Shown here piece after piece: positions 37,023-51,149 of a stretch of DNA of 64,000 bases. The DNA is from Anas platyrhynchos (taxonomy: Eukaryota > Chordata > Aves > Anseriformes > Anatidae): the NCBI RefSeq assembly GCF_047663525.1, contig NC_092590.1:50002501-50066500 (forward strand), given 5' to 3'. Position 1 is the stretch's first letter; every line of letters starts with the position of its first letter. The notes under the pieces are model-generated. The model saw only the letters and a list, made by a program, of their open reading frames with translations, was not told the DNA's origin and did no database searches. The position numbers were made by a program, and so were the translations under genes.

Positions 37023-40000
37023 GCTTCATTTCCATCTCCAACTTTGTTTCCCTAGTATATGGGAAAGAGAAGTTTTCCAGCCTGGTGCCTGATTCTGCTC
37101 GAGGTTTCCTTCCCATGAAGATCAGGACGTGGCAGGGGATGACAGAAACCCAGATGTTGTCCTGACAGGGAGACAGGGTGCAGCTGGGTCATCTGCGCAG
37201 CTCCCAGAGCTGGGAAGTGATCTCAAACCTATCGTTTTAGATGGAGCTGCTGGAAATGACTATTAGTCTGGCTTTCATCAATCAGCAATGACCCTTTCCT
37301 TACATATGCTTTTCATATGTCATTGTTTTGCATGGTGTAATGTACTTTTGTTGCTAATTTTTTCATCTGGAAAACATTGTACTTGTTCATAAAATTATTA
37401 CTAATGAAGGACAGCAATTGAATCTATTAGTTTCAGTCTGATTTCACTTTAACTCATGACACTCTAGTCCTTTGTCTTCTGATCCAGTATCTCAGAAGCC
37501 CCAGGGAGTTGTGCTTGGAATTTTGGTGGCATGAGTATATACTATTCTTATTGTCCTTCTGCCATTCCTCGCGGTGGATCCATACCTGGACATTCCCCTT
37601 TATTCTCTATTCATACCAGTTTTAAAGTGGATATTACAAGTCTGTTCAGTGTGAGGCAACCAGTTCTTTATGGACACATGCTGAAGAAATCCTCATACCC
37701 ATCTAGAACTCTCTGCAGATTATTTAAGTCTACGATAGACATTTCTCACATATTGCTTCTGTGGCATTTGCAGGGCTATGGTGATTACAAGAGCCGTTGG
37801 CACAGCAGGTATAAAGAACAGCCCAGGCCTGGTCTCAGGACATGTTAAGGATGGAATGGACCCAGAATATGCTTGTTTCAGGAAGGTAGGTATATACTTA
37901 GAGGCTAATTCTTGCATGGATGCCAGATATCTGTGGATTAACTAATCCAAACAAGTCTTTTCATTAAGCAAGATCTGTTGTTTGAAAAAAAATAAAATAA
38001 AATTCCAGAGACACAGTTCATCTGTTCAGCAATCTCACTGAAAAGCTAGAAAAAGGTTCCCATCCTTGAAGTATGTGCACGATCCACATGTCAGGCTACT
38101 CCTGAGGCAGCACGTGCAGTTTCCAGCCTGACATGTTAGTCTGAGATGCTTTGCTTTTGGTTTATATTTATATGTTGGGCAGTCAGGGATTCCTAATTCT
38201 GTGGGAAAATATGCCATTCTACACATAGCTGTGTAGAATCTGCAGATGGGAGGAGCCTCAGGTAGGAGAAGAAAAAATATCTGTTTCTACAGAAAAGTCG
38301 TGGATGGCTGTTATCAAATTAGCATATCATGGTAATTTTGCCAAACAACGTACTGTAGTTGCCCTATTTCCTCCAAGAGTGTATGACACCACACAAGACA
38401 GCTCAGAAGAAGCAGAGCTGCCCCTTGATATTTGTCCTCAACAAATTACTGTGAGAAGGTGGGAAACACAAGAGGTGAAGGGGAGATTTAAAGAAACTAT
38501 TTGAAAATAAAAAGGAGAAAAAGGAAGTGGGATGTTTACCAGCTGTCCTTTTCCTGTCAGGACATCACTAAAATTTTGGCTTCAGTGGTTCTTCTGCAGT
38601 GACACATGGGATTTGAAGACCATTTGAAGACTGATCTTCCAGTCTCTTCCACAACTATGCCTCTGGTGAAGCTACTTTGTGAATGGCTTTGTGGAAGAGG
38701 AATTATATTTCAATGTGAGCCTACATTGCTGGTATTTTTATAACTACGATGAAAATAGAAAGCTTTTTATAATGAAAAAACAACTGAATAAGAAGGTCGA
38801 GAGAAGAAAAACCATCATTTTAAATATACAATAATTTATTTGCTAAAGGTAGGCAATTGGGTTGAAAAACAGCACAGAATCAAAAAAAATTGCAGCTGAT
38901 CTTCAGTCTTACAGCTGTCCTTGATCTGAGAAGAGCAGCTGCCTTGGTCTGAACTGGGAATGGTTCTGAGGGGGTCTCAAATGACCATTTTTGCTTATGC
39001 AGAATGCACATCCACTTTGTTCTGAGTAGGGGGGGCTCTAGCTCTTTGTGTCTCCATTGAGTTCCCACTGGTGACATACCATTCATGAGCATGGGGATTT
39101 GAAAAGAAAATGAGAAATTCTGGTGAGAAACAGGGAATTTTGATATGCCTATTACTTCCATCTGTAGAACAATTCAAAAACAAATGACTGTAAATCTGAG
39201 GAACGCCGTGATTCTGACAGATAGCCTTTTGTAGGGGAAAGGGTAACTGTAAGTTTCATCCCGTTTTATCAACACAGTCATTTCTTAGTGAATCAATCAT
39301 TATTTCTGAGGAGCAAAATAAAACAATAGAGCTTAAAGCATTTCAGAAATAGCTATGACTTGGTCAGTTCTTTTGTTAAGTTTAAATTATTTTAATATCT
39401 TCAGAATTTTAGAATAAGATTATGTGTGTGCTTTGAGATTATATTTATGCTTTGAATGAACACAGTTGAATTTGTGATAATAAAGGGATGTAATTCCAGT
39501 TTAAGCATTTGTAGAAACTAAACACACTATTACTCATCCTTTTAAGTTGGTGATGAAAACTTGACTAATGCGTATTTTAGGGAAACAGGCAGATGAAATA
39601 CAATGCTACACCAAAGCAAAGGGATAGGCACATACCTGGGAAATGCTCAGGAAGGTATTTTCGTTATGCTTTGGGGTGGAGCAGTCTCTGGACAGATCAT
39701 TTGCAAAGCTGTAGTACTTTCAGTTGGTTCAGTTTCATCTTGGCCCAGGTAACAGGAAAGCAGAAAGTCTTTATTATAGCAAATATAATATACAAGCATC
39801 TTTGGGTATCCTTAGATGCAACCTTTTGTCTGTAGGCTACCAACGGGCGATGGAGTAGAGGCACTGAGGCTGTAGCTGACAGAGCTTCTCTACAGATAAT
39901 GCAGCTGTGATGCTGAGCAGGATGAGAGAGAGTGCAAAATAAGAATCGCAAGGAAGCGATGGTGCAGAGGGAGATGGCATCACCCTTTGGCATTGGTAAT

Positions 40001-40192
40001 CATTGCAATAACAGCACTGCTCAGAGAACAGAAAGTGCCCCTGGGAACAAGAAAATGACTCAGATGAACCTGAGTCTCATGACCACCTAAGAACCTCTCA
40101 TTACTCTCCATTTACGAGATCTGTGAACTCAGAGCAAAGCTTGAAAAAGCACTTCCAGACACAGTAATAGTGCTGATGCATAAAGGAGGGAC

Positions 40193-40214
40193 AAAAAAAA
40201 AAAAAAAAAAAAAA
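40193..40214. repeat. Poly(A) tract
   Basis: A run of 22 A residues. Confidence 0.95.
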
Positions 40215-40822
40215 GGAAGGAAAAAATCAGGATGCATTACATTTTGCTTCTACAGTGTAATGCCACATGATGGGCTGTCATTTGCTGCTCTGTCAACCTG
40301 CTTTATAGGTGGATTTTCCCTCGTGTTGTTGTGGTTATGCCATGTCCTTCCATGCTCCTCTTGGGATGTTTTGCCTTTCCTTCTCACTGGAAAAAACTTG
40401 CTGGACAGGGAGGGAAAGGCCTAGTTAGGATCAGCTACATTTTAATTTTGTACCAACCTTGAAAGAAAGAGGCAGACAGTTTTTGCCTTGAGCCTCTTCA
40501 GCTCAGGGAGACTGTGCAGGGCAGGAATTGTGGCACATGGATTGAAAAGGACTTGCACACTGTCTCCAAATGCTTTGAGCATTCAAAGTGGGAGGAAAGG
40601 TGCTTTTGTACAAGCGTTTGGCATGAAAATATCAGCCAAAAGTGTTCGTAAAAGTAACAAATGCCCAATGGCACCATTTTGAATTGCTCTGCTAATTATG
40701 GCTAGGACATTTTCTGAATTTTCGGAGTTTCCCTGAGCAAATAAAAGGCTCAGTTTCTATGGTTTCAGAAGAAACAGGCGTGGGGTTTGAGTGCCTGATA
40801 TTGCTAAACCTTTTATTTGCTG

Positions 40823-40893
40823 TTCCACACTGTTGTAGAATTTTGTTACTACAGTTCCACACTGTAGTAGAATATTTGCACTGTAGTAGAATT
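40823..40893. repeat. Degenerate tandem repeat
   Basis: CACACTGTTGTAGAAT, CACACTGTAGTAGAAT and GCACTGTAGTAGAAT follow one another at unequal spacing. Origin unknown. Confidence 0.8.
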
Positions 40894-41652
40894 TCTGTTT
40901 CTGTTTCTTTCAAAGACAGTTACTGTAGGGTTTGGAATCTTTGCTCTCGAGGAAACAACAGGGTGTTTTTTAAAGAGTCTGCAATCCATTAATATAGAGC
41001 TACCAGGATTAAAAATAAAATAAGCATAAATATAAAGGTATAAAGATTGCATAAAGCCTGTTCATCGATTACTACCAGTTCAGATCATCACAGGGCATCA
41101 TCAAGTCCCAAATGCAAGTAATTAAAATCTGTAGTTAAATGCTGTAGCTCAGATCTTGTTCCTACTTCACTCTGCTTCTGAATGTGGAAAAACTCATGTC
41201 TTTCCATTACATAATGAACAACAGAAATCTGTGATGCTCAGCCACTGTTTAGCAGTTGGTAGAAATGGTCTTTGTATGAGCTTGAATTAGCCAACCACAG
41301 CAGCAGACTTGTTTGCAGATAGATTTGGGACCTAATTCTGAAGAGTACTGCAGTATGGAGAAAGGAACCATGCAATTGGAAAACCCTTGAGATGTTTCAC
41401 CCATAGGCATACTTATACAAGCTACTCCTTTGGCTGAAAATCAGGCTCAAGGAGAAGAGGTGAAAATCATGTCCTTAGATGTCTTACAATGACCTCAACC
41501 CCTAAGTCCTGACTTCTGTTTCTGTGCCAGTAAATGTTTCCAGTGTAGACTTGAAAACACTCTGCATCTGTCATGTTTTATGGTATTTTCAAGAACTGGC
41601 CATGTTAAACACTTGTTACATGGCACTAACATGCATAATCACCATCACTCCT

Positions 41653-42324
41653 TGTACTGGGTCTGGGTGGGATGGAGTTGACTTTCCCTGCAGCAGCCCA
41701 TACAGTGCTGTTCTCAGCACTTGGAGCTAGAACAGCACTGGTATCACACCAGGGCTGTGTCTGCTGCTGAGCAATACTGGCACAGCATTAGGACTCCCTC
41801 TAACACCCCCAGAGCCAGCAGGCTGGGAGTGGGCAAAAGGTGAGGAAAGAACATCACCAGGGCAGCTGACCTAAACCAACCAAAGGGATATTCCATGCCC
41901 TGTGGTGTCACACTCAGCAATAAAAGGTGGAAACAGGAAGAAGAAGGGAGGGGTGGGCTCTCGTGAGAACGTCTGTCCTCCCAACAGCGGCTACGTGCGT
42001 TGAGGCCCTGCTTCAAGGATGTGGTCAAGCATCGTTCATTTGTGGGAAGTAGAGAGTAATTTATTTCCTCTGCATTTCCACACAGCCTTTGCTTGTCATT
42101 GCTGTAGTTGTTTTTCCCTTTTTCCATTTCCCTTTTTCCTTTTAGTTAAATTATTTAATTAATAATAATTTTTCCTTAATAATTATTTTTCCTTTAATTA
42201 AATTATCCTTATCTCAACCCATGAGTTGTTTCTTTCCTTTTCCTCTTCCCTCCTCCTCCTCCAAGGGGGAGTGAGAGAGCAGTTGTGGTGGAGTTCAGCT
42301 GCCTAGCAAGATAAAACCACCACA
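41653..42324 (+). mobile_element. Solo LTR, related avian ERVL-type family
   Basis: The element starts TGTACTGGGTCTGGGTGGGA and ends AAAACCACCACA on the plus strand. It shares the order of blocks seen in the LTR at 13.8 kb: a start followed by GGGATGGAGTT, a CCAAAGGGATATTCCATGCC block matching CCAAAGGGGTATTCCATACC there, and CTTATCTCAACC near the 3' end. The flanking five bases, CTCCT and CTTCT, match at four positions, which is a possible target-site duplication. No internal retroviral genes adjoin it. Confidence 0.75.
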
Positions 42325-42916
42325 CTTCTATATATAGATATTATTCAATATATTAAAAATGTGTTTCGGGATTGAGAACACATCATTTCAGATTCTGACA
42401 GTGTCTGTAAACTGTAAGTCTCAGCAAATTAAGATTGCCATATACATCAGCTTAGCATTGTCTTTATTATACTACTTCTAATACATTATTTTAACCTCTT
42501 TTCCTAAGGAAATATGCCTCATGCAATCACCACATGCCTGTCTCCCCAGTCATATATAGTTGCATTTGAACCGTGCCTTTCAATTTGACAGAAAAGAAAC
42601 ATGAGAAAGATAAAGCGTGTAGGAAGTTCTGGGAAATAGGCAGCTAGGTATCACCAGGAAAGTTTCTCATATTCCCTTGTGAGACAAACTATGAATGCCT
42701 TGACTACAAGAAAAATACTTTCAGAGCTCAACATAGCTCAATACAAAACTTCATGCAACTCCAGAGTAAATTGGACTTCATTAATCTTCATGGCAGAACT
42801 TCCTTGTGGATATTTATCTGAGGCATTTCCTTAAGTGTTCTCCTGTTCCTTACATGTACTGGCAATGAGCAGTGTGGAACCACAGTGAATGGCTCTTTAT
42901 TATAACTACAATGTTG

Positions 42917-42969
42917 GGTTTTTGTTCGTTTGTTTGCTTGTTTGTTTTGTTGCTTTTATTTTATTTTTA
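42917..42969. repeat. Imperfect T-rich (GTTT)n repeat
   Basis: Interrupted GTTT units followed by TTTTA units. Confidence 0.85.
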
Positions 42970-43079
42970 CCAATCCTCTCATGTTATTGTGTATAATGTG
43001 CTGAAACTTGCAAAGCAGCATCTAGGAAGTCTTTAGGTTTGGATTATTATTATTTTTAATCCAAAGCCAGAAATGTAGC

Positions 43080-43420
43080 ACTGAGAGTGACTTGAGAGGA
43101 TGGCCTGGTTCAGACTCAGCTGGGAGATTTAAGTCTACCCAGTCTTTCTCTGATGTGTCTTTGGGAATGATAAGGATTCAATGATCTTCCTGGATAACCC
43201 ATTCCAGTGTCCAAGCTTCCCTAGCATTCCTGTATAAAGTTCTTAACATCTGAGTAATACCTCACTTGTTAAAAAGTAGGCTATTTTTTCAACCCACCCT
43301 TGTGATGTTCTGCTGAACAACTGACCTCTATCTTCATCCTACAAACATCATACACAAAAGAAGATATATCTCAGTTCCTGCTCCAATTTATCTAAACCAG
43401 ACTAAAAGCTTTCAGGTCTT
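43080..43420 (-). mobile_element. Old CR1-like fragment
   Basis: CTGGATAACCCATTCCAGTG and the following CTGTATAAAGTTCTTAACAT resemble the reverse complement of the CR1 segment that also occurs in the copy at 25.5 kb. It is degraded and its boundaries are approximate. Confidence 0.5.
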
Positions 43421-44647
43421 TGATTTTTTTCCCCTCCAAGGCCATATTTTCTTTAAATTGTGCTGTCCATGCTGTTGTCTTACTTGACATTGAGATGTAT
43501 TTAGAATGTGTCCGTTTAATGTATAGCTTTTCTTAAATGCAGAAAATGCAGGATTCCCAGCACTGCAGCTCTCAAGGTGTGCTGTAGAGTCTCAAAGTAC
43601 ACTTCAGCCATATATGATGGTTGTTACTGTGAAAGGAAATAAATTTAGTTTGTGAGTCACATTGTTTTAGAGCCTAAGCTTATGTGCTTAAAAGCAATTA
43701 CTGCATTTGCACCAAAGAACACTGTTAGGCTTCAGATTCCCATCTGTGAGGTCAAAATATTGATCTGAAATTGATACTGATCTGATACTGGTATTTGTTG
43801 CATGAAGAACCACCTTCTATTGAGCTTTATGTGATGGCTCTAGTTTTCATATTACAAGAGAGACTGAACACTTCTCTTTCTCTATGCACTAGCTCAATCA
43901 CATCTTGTTTGAAGAAACACTTCCTTTTCTTTGTTTTTAACCTGTCACCTGCAAGGTTCATCTTATACCTTCTGGGCAAGATGTACAGTCTATAGTTTCA
44001 TAGTTATGTGGGCACAGGTCCTGCACTCCCATGGATTGTGGGTCACTCATAGTTCTTGGAGCTCTGCACATTTACCCTGGACTCAGACATAAATGCAGTA
44101 AGGCATTCCCAAGGTCCAGCATCAACTCTCTTCTCTTGGACCCCAGAGCCCAAACCCAGTCACACCTTTACCAGAGGAACCAAAGGGCTCAGGATGTGCT
44201 GCAGAGCCAGCGTGTTTTCTTCTGGAATCCAACATTTGTTCCTCCTCATGGAGCTCTGGTCTGATGACATTTTGTGAATCCGAGTTAAGCCTTTTATTAT
44301 ACAAAAAATTGTTAATTTGTTGGAAGCAAGAAGGTTAGATCAAACACTTGAAGAAACATTACCTACAATACATTTTAGAACAAAACAAAATAAATAGATG
44401 GACTTACCAGCCAAATTCTCACACGAAAAGAAATAGCTTTGAGTAGTTATAGAAATGAGGAAAGAAGAATCAAAATGTATTAAATCAGGAGGGAAAAAGA
44501 TAGCATTCTAGCTAAATTTTGAGCCTCTGAGTATGTGAGACCTAGAAAACCTATAAAACCTCTCAATATATTAACCTAGAGCATTGTGAATGGCTCCCCC
44601 AAATGATAGCATCAAAACTGGTGTTCATGAATTTGATTTGGCTCTGT

Positions 44648-44669
44648 GTTTGTTTGTTTGTTTGTTTTG

Positions 44670-44700
<31 letters not shown>

Positions 44701-44701
44701 T
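44648..44701. repeat. (GTTT)n-(GTTTT)n simple repeat
   Basis: About four GTTT units pass into about seven GTTTT units. Confidence 0.95.
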
Positions 44702-47197
44702 CCATAAGGCATTAATGTGCAGTCAGTATTCTGGCCTCAGGCTGACTGCAACTCAGGATATTTTTTATTCAAGTGCTGCCTCAGAAAGGAGAAATCTTTC
44801 CCAGCTCACTGATTTAAGAACAACCAGATAAACTATAATATAAGTACATGTGTGTGGCACTGATAAACTTAATGATTTGCAGTTGTCATCTGGCGCAGCA
44901 GCTCCTTTTTTCTAGTCTGATCCTTCTACTGACTAACATATATCAGAGCCTGTAAAACCTTTAAAGATTTTGTTGAAAGGATGCTTTAGCAGTAGGAAAT
45001 TAACACTTTTGTACTTTTTTACAGAATGCTTCCTCCTGGAGTAAAATAGGCTTTCTTCTGTCTTGTATTCAAGTAGCGTCTGAATATTTGTTTCAACGCT
45101 GTAGAGAAAGGTAAGAAGAAAAGGAGACTGATAAATTAATTCACAAATTACACTTTCCTAACTGTCCTGTACTTTAGCATAATTCTGTAATTGCCTGCTG
45201 AATAGGAGAAGCATAGGAGCAGAAAAATACAGCAAAAATAAATATCAATGGTTGGGCATTATGAACACATAGATTAATTTTGTAAAGAAAAATTTTAAAT
45301 GACAAGTAGAAGGAATTTTTCAAAGGCACTTATATGGCTTTCTCACTTGGCAGTGAGGTCTGCTTCGGATCCATCTTGCTACCTGAGTGTCCCTGCAAGG
45401 GAAGGGCTCGTAAGTGTTTGTACACGGACACCAGAGCTCACAGCCCACTCGTGCCAAGTCTGACCCGTGAAAAGAGAAAAGGAATGGAGGTTGGTATACA
45501 AAGCATCTCTCCAGCTGGACCTGGTAAGGCATGTAATTGTCAAAATTGTTCTCATACTGACAAAACTTGATAGAATAATCACCTCTGATCCTTGTCCTAA
45601 ACAGATAAATATTTAGAATGTAAAGCTTTGTTTTCAAGTACTTGGAACCTGATAAAACCACAGTCTGTGGTATTAAATCTGTATTAATGCCTTTGTAAAT
45701 ATCATTTTCATTGCTTTGAAACATGTCTACAGATGCTTCTTTCATTTGTACAATCCTCTTTTTATATGGCATAATTGTTATGGTGGGAAAACGAACACAA
45801 AACAAACTGCCTTCCATTAATGTTAAGAAAAACAAAGGAATGCTACATAGAGAAAGACCTTACCTGCATCAGAGTGAGGTCAGACAAATAGAAAATACTG
45901 CCTAGCAATTATTTTCTACCATGAGTAGACTGTTTCTTTAAATGTTCACTAGGTTTTTGTTCAGAGTAAGTACTGAGGATAGGTAGCTTTCTCATTGAGC
46001 GTAGGCTGTTGAAACTGAAAATCAGGTCAGTGTTTTTGTCACTGCCTACGTGTATGAACACACAGATCGGTTTTAACAGGTAGGTCACTGGGTATTTTGG
46101 AAAACTACTCTGGCTTTAGTCATAAGGGTTTGAAGGATTGCTCACTTTCAGACACAGCTTGTGATACCAGGGAAACAGTCAGGGCAGCAGCAATGCCATT
46201 CATGATTAGATAAGGGTCAAGAATATCTTCTGCTAGTGCTTCTGCGTTATTTGTACTTCATAGCCATAAACAGAGCTTTCTTTAAATGCATAGAAGAGGA
46301 CAGTTTATTTTCAGAAAATCCACGTCTTTCATCTTACCTGGATTTTAAGGTCGCTGCAAAGTGAGACAAAAAAAGTCCTATCAAAAGCTAACAGTAATCA
46401 CTGCTGAAGACTGCTGTACTTTGAGTATACACTTGAAGAGTGATGATAGTCTAGCAGACAGGCAAATGTGCGCCCTAAATATGTATCTTACAGTTCATAA
46501 ACAGTAAAGAAGGAAAGAATGCAGTGCAAAGAGTTAAAGCAAAAAGAAAGAAAAGAAAATGCTCCTATTTCTTAGAAGTAAGGTTTGACTTCCTATCATC
46601 TGCCTACATTTTTCTTTCTCTTTCTTATTCAGTATTTCCTGGAAGGAAACTCTCCCTGGCACCACCAGATTCCTTTATGTTGCCAAGAGTCCTGTGATAA
46701 TAAGCCACTTGAAGTAAGATGAAACAAATAAAAAAGTATCTTAGAGGGCAGAAGTTTGAGCAGAAGCCCAAAGGCCAGGCACCCCTCAGGTCTATTACAG
46801 CAAGCATCCTAAAATCAACCCCAGTTCTCCAAGCGTCCACATACGTGTGCTTTTCCCAGTATGAAATCCTAGCTACTGCCGAGCATTACCACTTTCTCCT
46901 CCACTGAAAAGGTGTAAGCACACAAATGCTTTCCCTGCTGCATCAAAATGCAGTAGAAATGTTCACAACAGTATTATTAATTGCAGAAATGCTGGACTTG
47001 CATCTCCTGCTGAGCTAACACAGCCTTCTAATAATATTCATCCCATCAGAGGAATATGAACGGGCTGTAAGAGTCAAAAGTGCACTTCAGAAGGCAGAGG
47101 GGTGCCAGAAGTGTGGTATTTTTCTTTCTTAATCCTGGGATTAAGATTAATTCCTCTCACCATCTTCACACCCATGTCTTGATCTCACTTTCATAGC

Positions 47198-47227
47198 AAA
47201 AAAAAAAAAAAAAAACAAAAAAAAAAC
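47198..47227. repeat. Poly(A) tract, interrupted
   Basis: A run of 18 A residues, one C, then a further A-run. Confidence 0.93.
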
Positions 47228-48429
47228 CTGTCAAGAAATAAGAGATATGAATCCAAGAAACAAAAATAGACTTATTTTCCTAAATATTGATGTCTAACCA
47301 TGTAGCAAAGAAAGATGAAATTGTATCCATGCCCCTGGCTCCCTCCTTGGTGACATACTTTTGCAATAAGAAGGTAAACAAAGGTGATAGAAATATTTCC
47401 AGAGGAACTCCCTAATTGTAAATAGAAGCGTTGAGTATGTCAGACTTTTACAATCATACTGACATTTCAGTTTTAGCATGGGTGGTTGAATTCTGATTCC
47501 CTTGTTTGCTTGTAATATTGAAAAAAAATAGTGACCTCAAAAAATAAAAAGGAGGGAAAGAATTGTCAGTGGTTTTGAAGTTATTGTGATTTCTGTGGTA
47601 GAATGAAACACACATCTTTAATTTTCAAAAAGCAAGCTAAGAAGATGGGCTTATTCAGTTGTTGCATGTATGTGCCATGGAGTTTTCATTATTTGAGAAA
47701 ATGCTTGTAAGAAAAAGCTGGAAATCATCAGTCTCAGCAGCTCAGTGCAAGCGGTGCTTCAGTGCTTAAAAACTGATTTTGGCATTTTGTCATATTGTGT
47801 TAGCTGAGTCTGAAAAGTTACTTTGCTCTCCTTTTTCCACTGCCTTCTCCAAAAGCTGAAAGCTCCTTGGAGGAAGAGCAATTAACTGGGTCCAAATGTG
47901 CTTTCAAAACAAGCTACTTGTCTAATGAAATTTTACTTCCACAAATTTTGGTTTGTATCTATGAAAAACAGTGATCTGCAAAGGAAGAACACACTGGATT
48001 TTTCAGTTTCTCCATCCTCTGGTAGAGAATAGATGAAATTACTAGACTGATACTGGAGATGCCAGTGTGCCGTTTAGAGAGGAAAGTCTTTCTTCTTATA
48101 TTCTCTAGAGTCTTGACTGAGTCAATAGAGATAGAGGCAAGTGGGATCTGGTCAACCTGGTATACCTTTCTTTCCAAAAAAATTGATCATGTTCCTCATG
48201 AATGAGATAGTTGGACCCGTTAGAGGCTGATAATTGGTTAAAATGGATGATATTTGTTCAAAACAAAACAAAACAATAACAACAAAACCATATCTACAGT
48301 GAAATCTGTCTGCAGAAAGTTGTAGAAAGATGTCACAATGATGCCTGTTAATGAAAGGGTGATGTAACAGCATCAGTAAGTATCAGTACATCTAGTTATA
48401 CCTATAACTAACAGCATATGTACAGACGG

Positions 48430-48745
48430 AGTTGTCATTTTGTGATTGCCCCTGAGGAAACGGATCTGGGTGTCACAGGTTTGGTGCTCCTAGACAACTG
48501 TGTACAATGTATGGCAGTCAGAAAGGCGTCTAGAGTTCTAGGAGGCATTTAGAAAGGGATTATGAAGAAAAACAATGAGAAAATATGAGAACATCTTGTG
48601 TGTCATGTTGAAGGCAACTAGATATGTGTAGTTCTACAACACATGATAAAACCATGAAAAAATCATTGTCACAGGATGGTGAGAAGGCAAGAAGAGTGAT
48701 GGGTTTGAAGAAAACACATCATAAGCACTATAGATATGCAGTTGC
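48430..48745 (+). mobile_element. Ancient CR1/L3-type LINE fragment
   Basis: CGGATCTGGGTGTC, AGAAAGGGATTATGAAGAAA and GAGAAGGCAAGAAGAGTGAT occur in the order and spacing of the reverse-transcriptase C-terminal region of CR1/L3 LINEs (from memory). The fragment is strongly decayed, with stops in all frames. Confidence 0.5.
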
Positions 48746-50105
48746 AATAATACAGTGTTTGGACTTGAACTTTAGCTAGGCGTTCAGTCAGATGAAAGGG
48801 AAACAGCTTATTCCTTTTGTAATTCAAAATTGTAATTCCCAAATTACACTCAGATTCTCAGACTACATTATAGATTCTTCCCCTCATACTGTCTTCCTCT
48901 CTAGAGATCCATAGAAATGGTGAAAGAAGGCATCTGTACACAGACTACCACTAATACTTACTATTAAAAATAAATGTATTTAATATTGAAAGCAAATGTT
49001 TGCTGTGGTTTTCAACAACAAACATCTCAGGCTTGATTTTAGAGGTGGCAAAGTTCTTGTTTCACTTTTGCACACAGAAATAAAATGTCCATTTCCTGAC
49101 TCAGAAACATCCATGGAAGTCTGACTCCAAGAGGGTCCATTTCCTGTGGAGTCAGTCCTAATATCCTCATATAAACAAAAATAAATGCAAAGCTGGGAAC
49201 AAGTCTGCAGTGCCAAGCCGGCACTATGTGTAAATTTCCTGGGATTTTCCCATGTTAAGTGATAACAACTTAAAAAATGCAATAGTTTCCAGAATGGGGA
49301 GCAATCCATAAAACAAAAGAAAGCAAAACATGGACAAAGCATCTGTCACCTGATACATGACCAGGATGTTTGTATTAGTCAATATACAGCACAGACAGAA
49401 AAGGGGAGACCAGCAAGCCAATGTTTGTATTTTCAATTCTTTTAAGGAAGACTTTAGAGTGCTTGTTCAGGGACTTTCCAGTGTTTCTTTCAATGACTTC
49501 CTCTGTGGTTTGCAACACTTATATATTAGAGAGAAATACACTTTCAATATTTTAAGAAAGCATGTATGAAACAAAGCACATGAAACATATGAAGCTTGAG
49601 GGAACACATTACAGTTCACAATGGAGTTTTTCCAGCAACCAGCCATGGGAGAGAGAGTTTGAAGATAAGGGAAGTGATGTGAGGTTGCTGCTGGGTTGTT
49701 TGGTTGTTGTTATTGTCATATTTCCCCTAACTTGAAATTGTTGCTGTAAGAAGGAAGAGAAAGTGGTTTTGAAGAATGGTGAAGGGACCATGAAAACAGC
49801 TGAGGGCAGAAAATATACATAAGTACCTCTGTTGCATTTAATTGTGAGGACGGCAGGAGAGAAACAGAGAGTGATGAATGAAGGTGGTTGTTATAAAGGG
49901 AATGGCCTTCTGGCAGGGCTGCAGAATACAATTGAGATGCAAAATGAGTGGCTGAGGGTAGCAGAAGCTTCTGCAGGATTGCAGAAAGGCGAAGACGGAC
50001 AACAATGTAGAGTTAACTACAATGAAATCTCAGGGTCCTTTCAGAGGTGGCACAAATGTCCGGAGTCTTCCTCAGCTCACTGGTGTATTACACAGATCCA
50101 TCTGC

Positions 50106-50132
50106 AAACACACACACACATGCATACACACA
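50106..50132. repeat. (CA)n-type short repeat
   Basis: A short interrupted CA array (ACACACACACACATGCATAC). Confidence 0.85.
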
Positions 50133-51061
50133 TTAAATAGTCTATGTGTGTTCAAAGGATGCTGTTTTCTCCTGTTTCTGCATGACATGACAACTGGAGA
50201 GCACACTGTTCAGAGGTCAAGTGGCTGAACACCTCAACCTGATGCCAAACTCATGTGGGTTGTGTAGAGAACGGAAACTGATCTCACTGAGTAGCGTCTT
50301 CAAGAAGAAGCAAGACAAAGACTGTTCTCTGGCTTTCTAATCACAAAGTTACCTGGCCAAAATTCTTTTGAGGTTTTAAAAATATGCAGATCACAGGTAA
50401 AGGTGAAGTACCTTCGGAAAGAATGTATGCCGGGTCTGATGGATATGGATTCACCTGAGTTTCAACTGGTTTTGTGCCAGTGATAAAGCAGGAATCCAAC
50501 CTATTTTTACCATATCCTCTGGAAATGCTGTTTACTTGGGGCTACTGTGTAGTCAGTCTCTTGATATTCTGTTTTATCTTATGAAGGTTTCATTTTTTTA
50601 TAGCAATGCTGGTATTTGCAACAGGAAGAAGTACATGCAGACTGGCATATTAGGTCTATCCTTCCTACATGGGCTTAAGTCCCTGTTCCAAATCCAGCAG
50701 GACAAGGTCTTAAATCTGATAGATTTAGAGTTTCCAAAACATTCAATAGCTCTCTTGCAATCTTCTTTTCCTCCTGTCTGGTATCTCATTTTCCTCTTCC
50801 AACCTAGACAATTCTATGATACTGATTCTGTGGTATAAAGCCCTTCAAATCCTAACCCTTTTCCTCTCTTGAGAGAAGAAGCAGGCCCTTTCAGCCTTTC
50901 GTTCAGCCTTTGCTTATGAAATGGGCAAACAGGTGGGCAAATTGGTCAAGAATTTGCTTTGCACAGGCATAAATTGGGATGGCAACCCCATGTTGCTGTG
51001 GCACAAGGACTGCTGGTTTTTCTGCACAAAGTGCCTTTCACTCTGGGAAGTGATCCTGAAG

Positions 51062-51105
51062 AAAACAAAACAAAACAAGACAACAAACAAACAAACAAAT
51101 AAAAT
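51062..51105. repeat. (AAAAC)n-(AAAC)n simple repeat
   Basis: Three AAAAC units pass through an AAGAC interruption into AAAC units. Confidence 0.9.
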
Positions 51106-51149
51106 TAAAGAAGAAAAAAAAATAAGCCATGTTATGTTTTCAGATCAGC

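Noticed and set aside
45320-45835. 171-codon minus-strand frame
   Set aside because: Composition looks random and no motif, signal peptide or family is evident.
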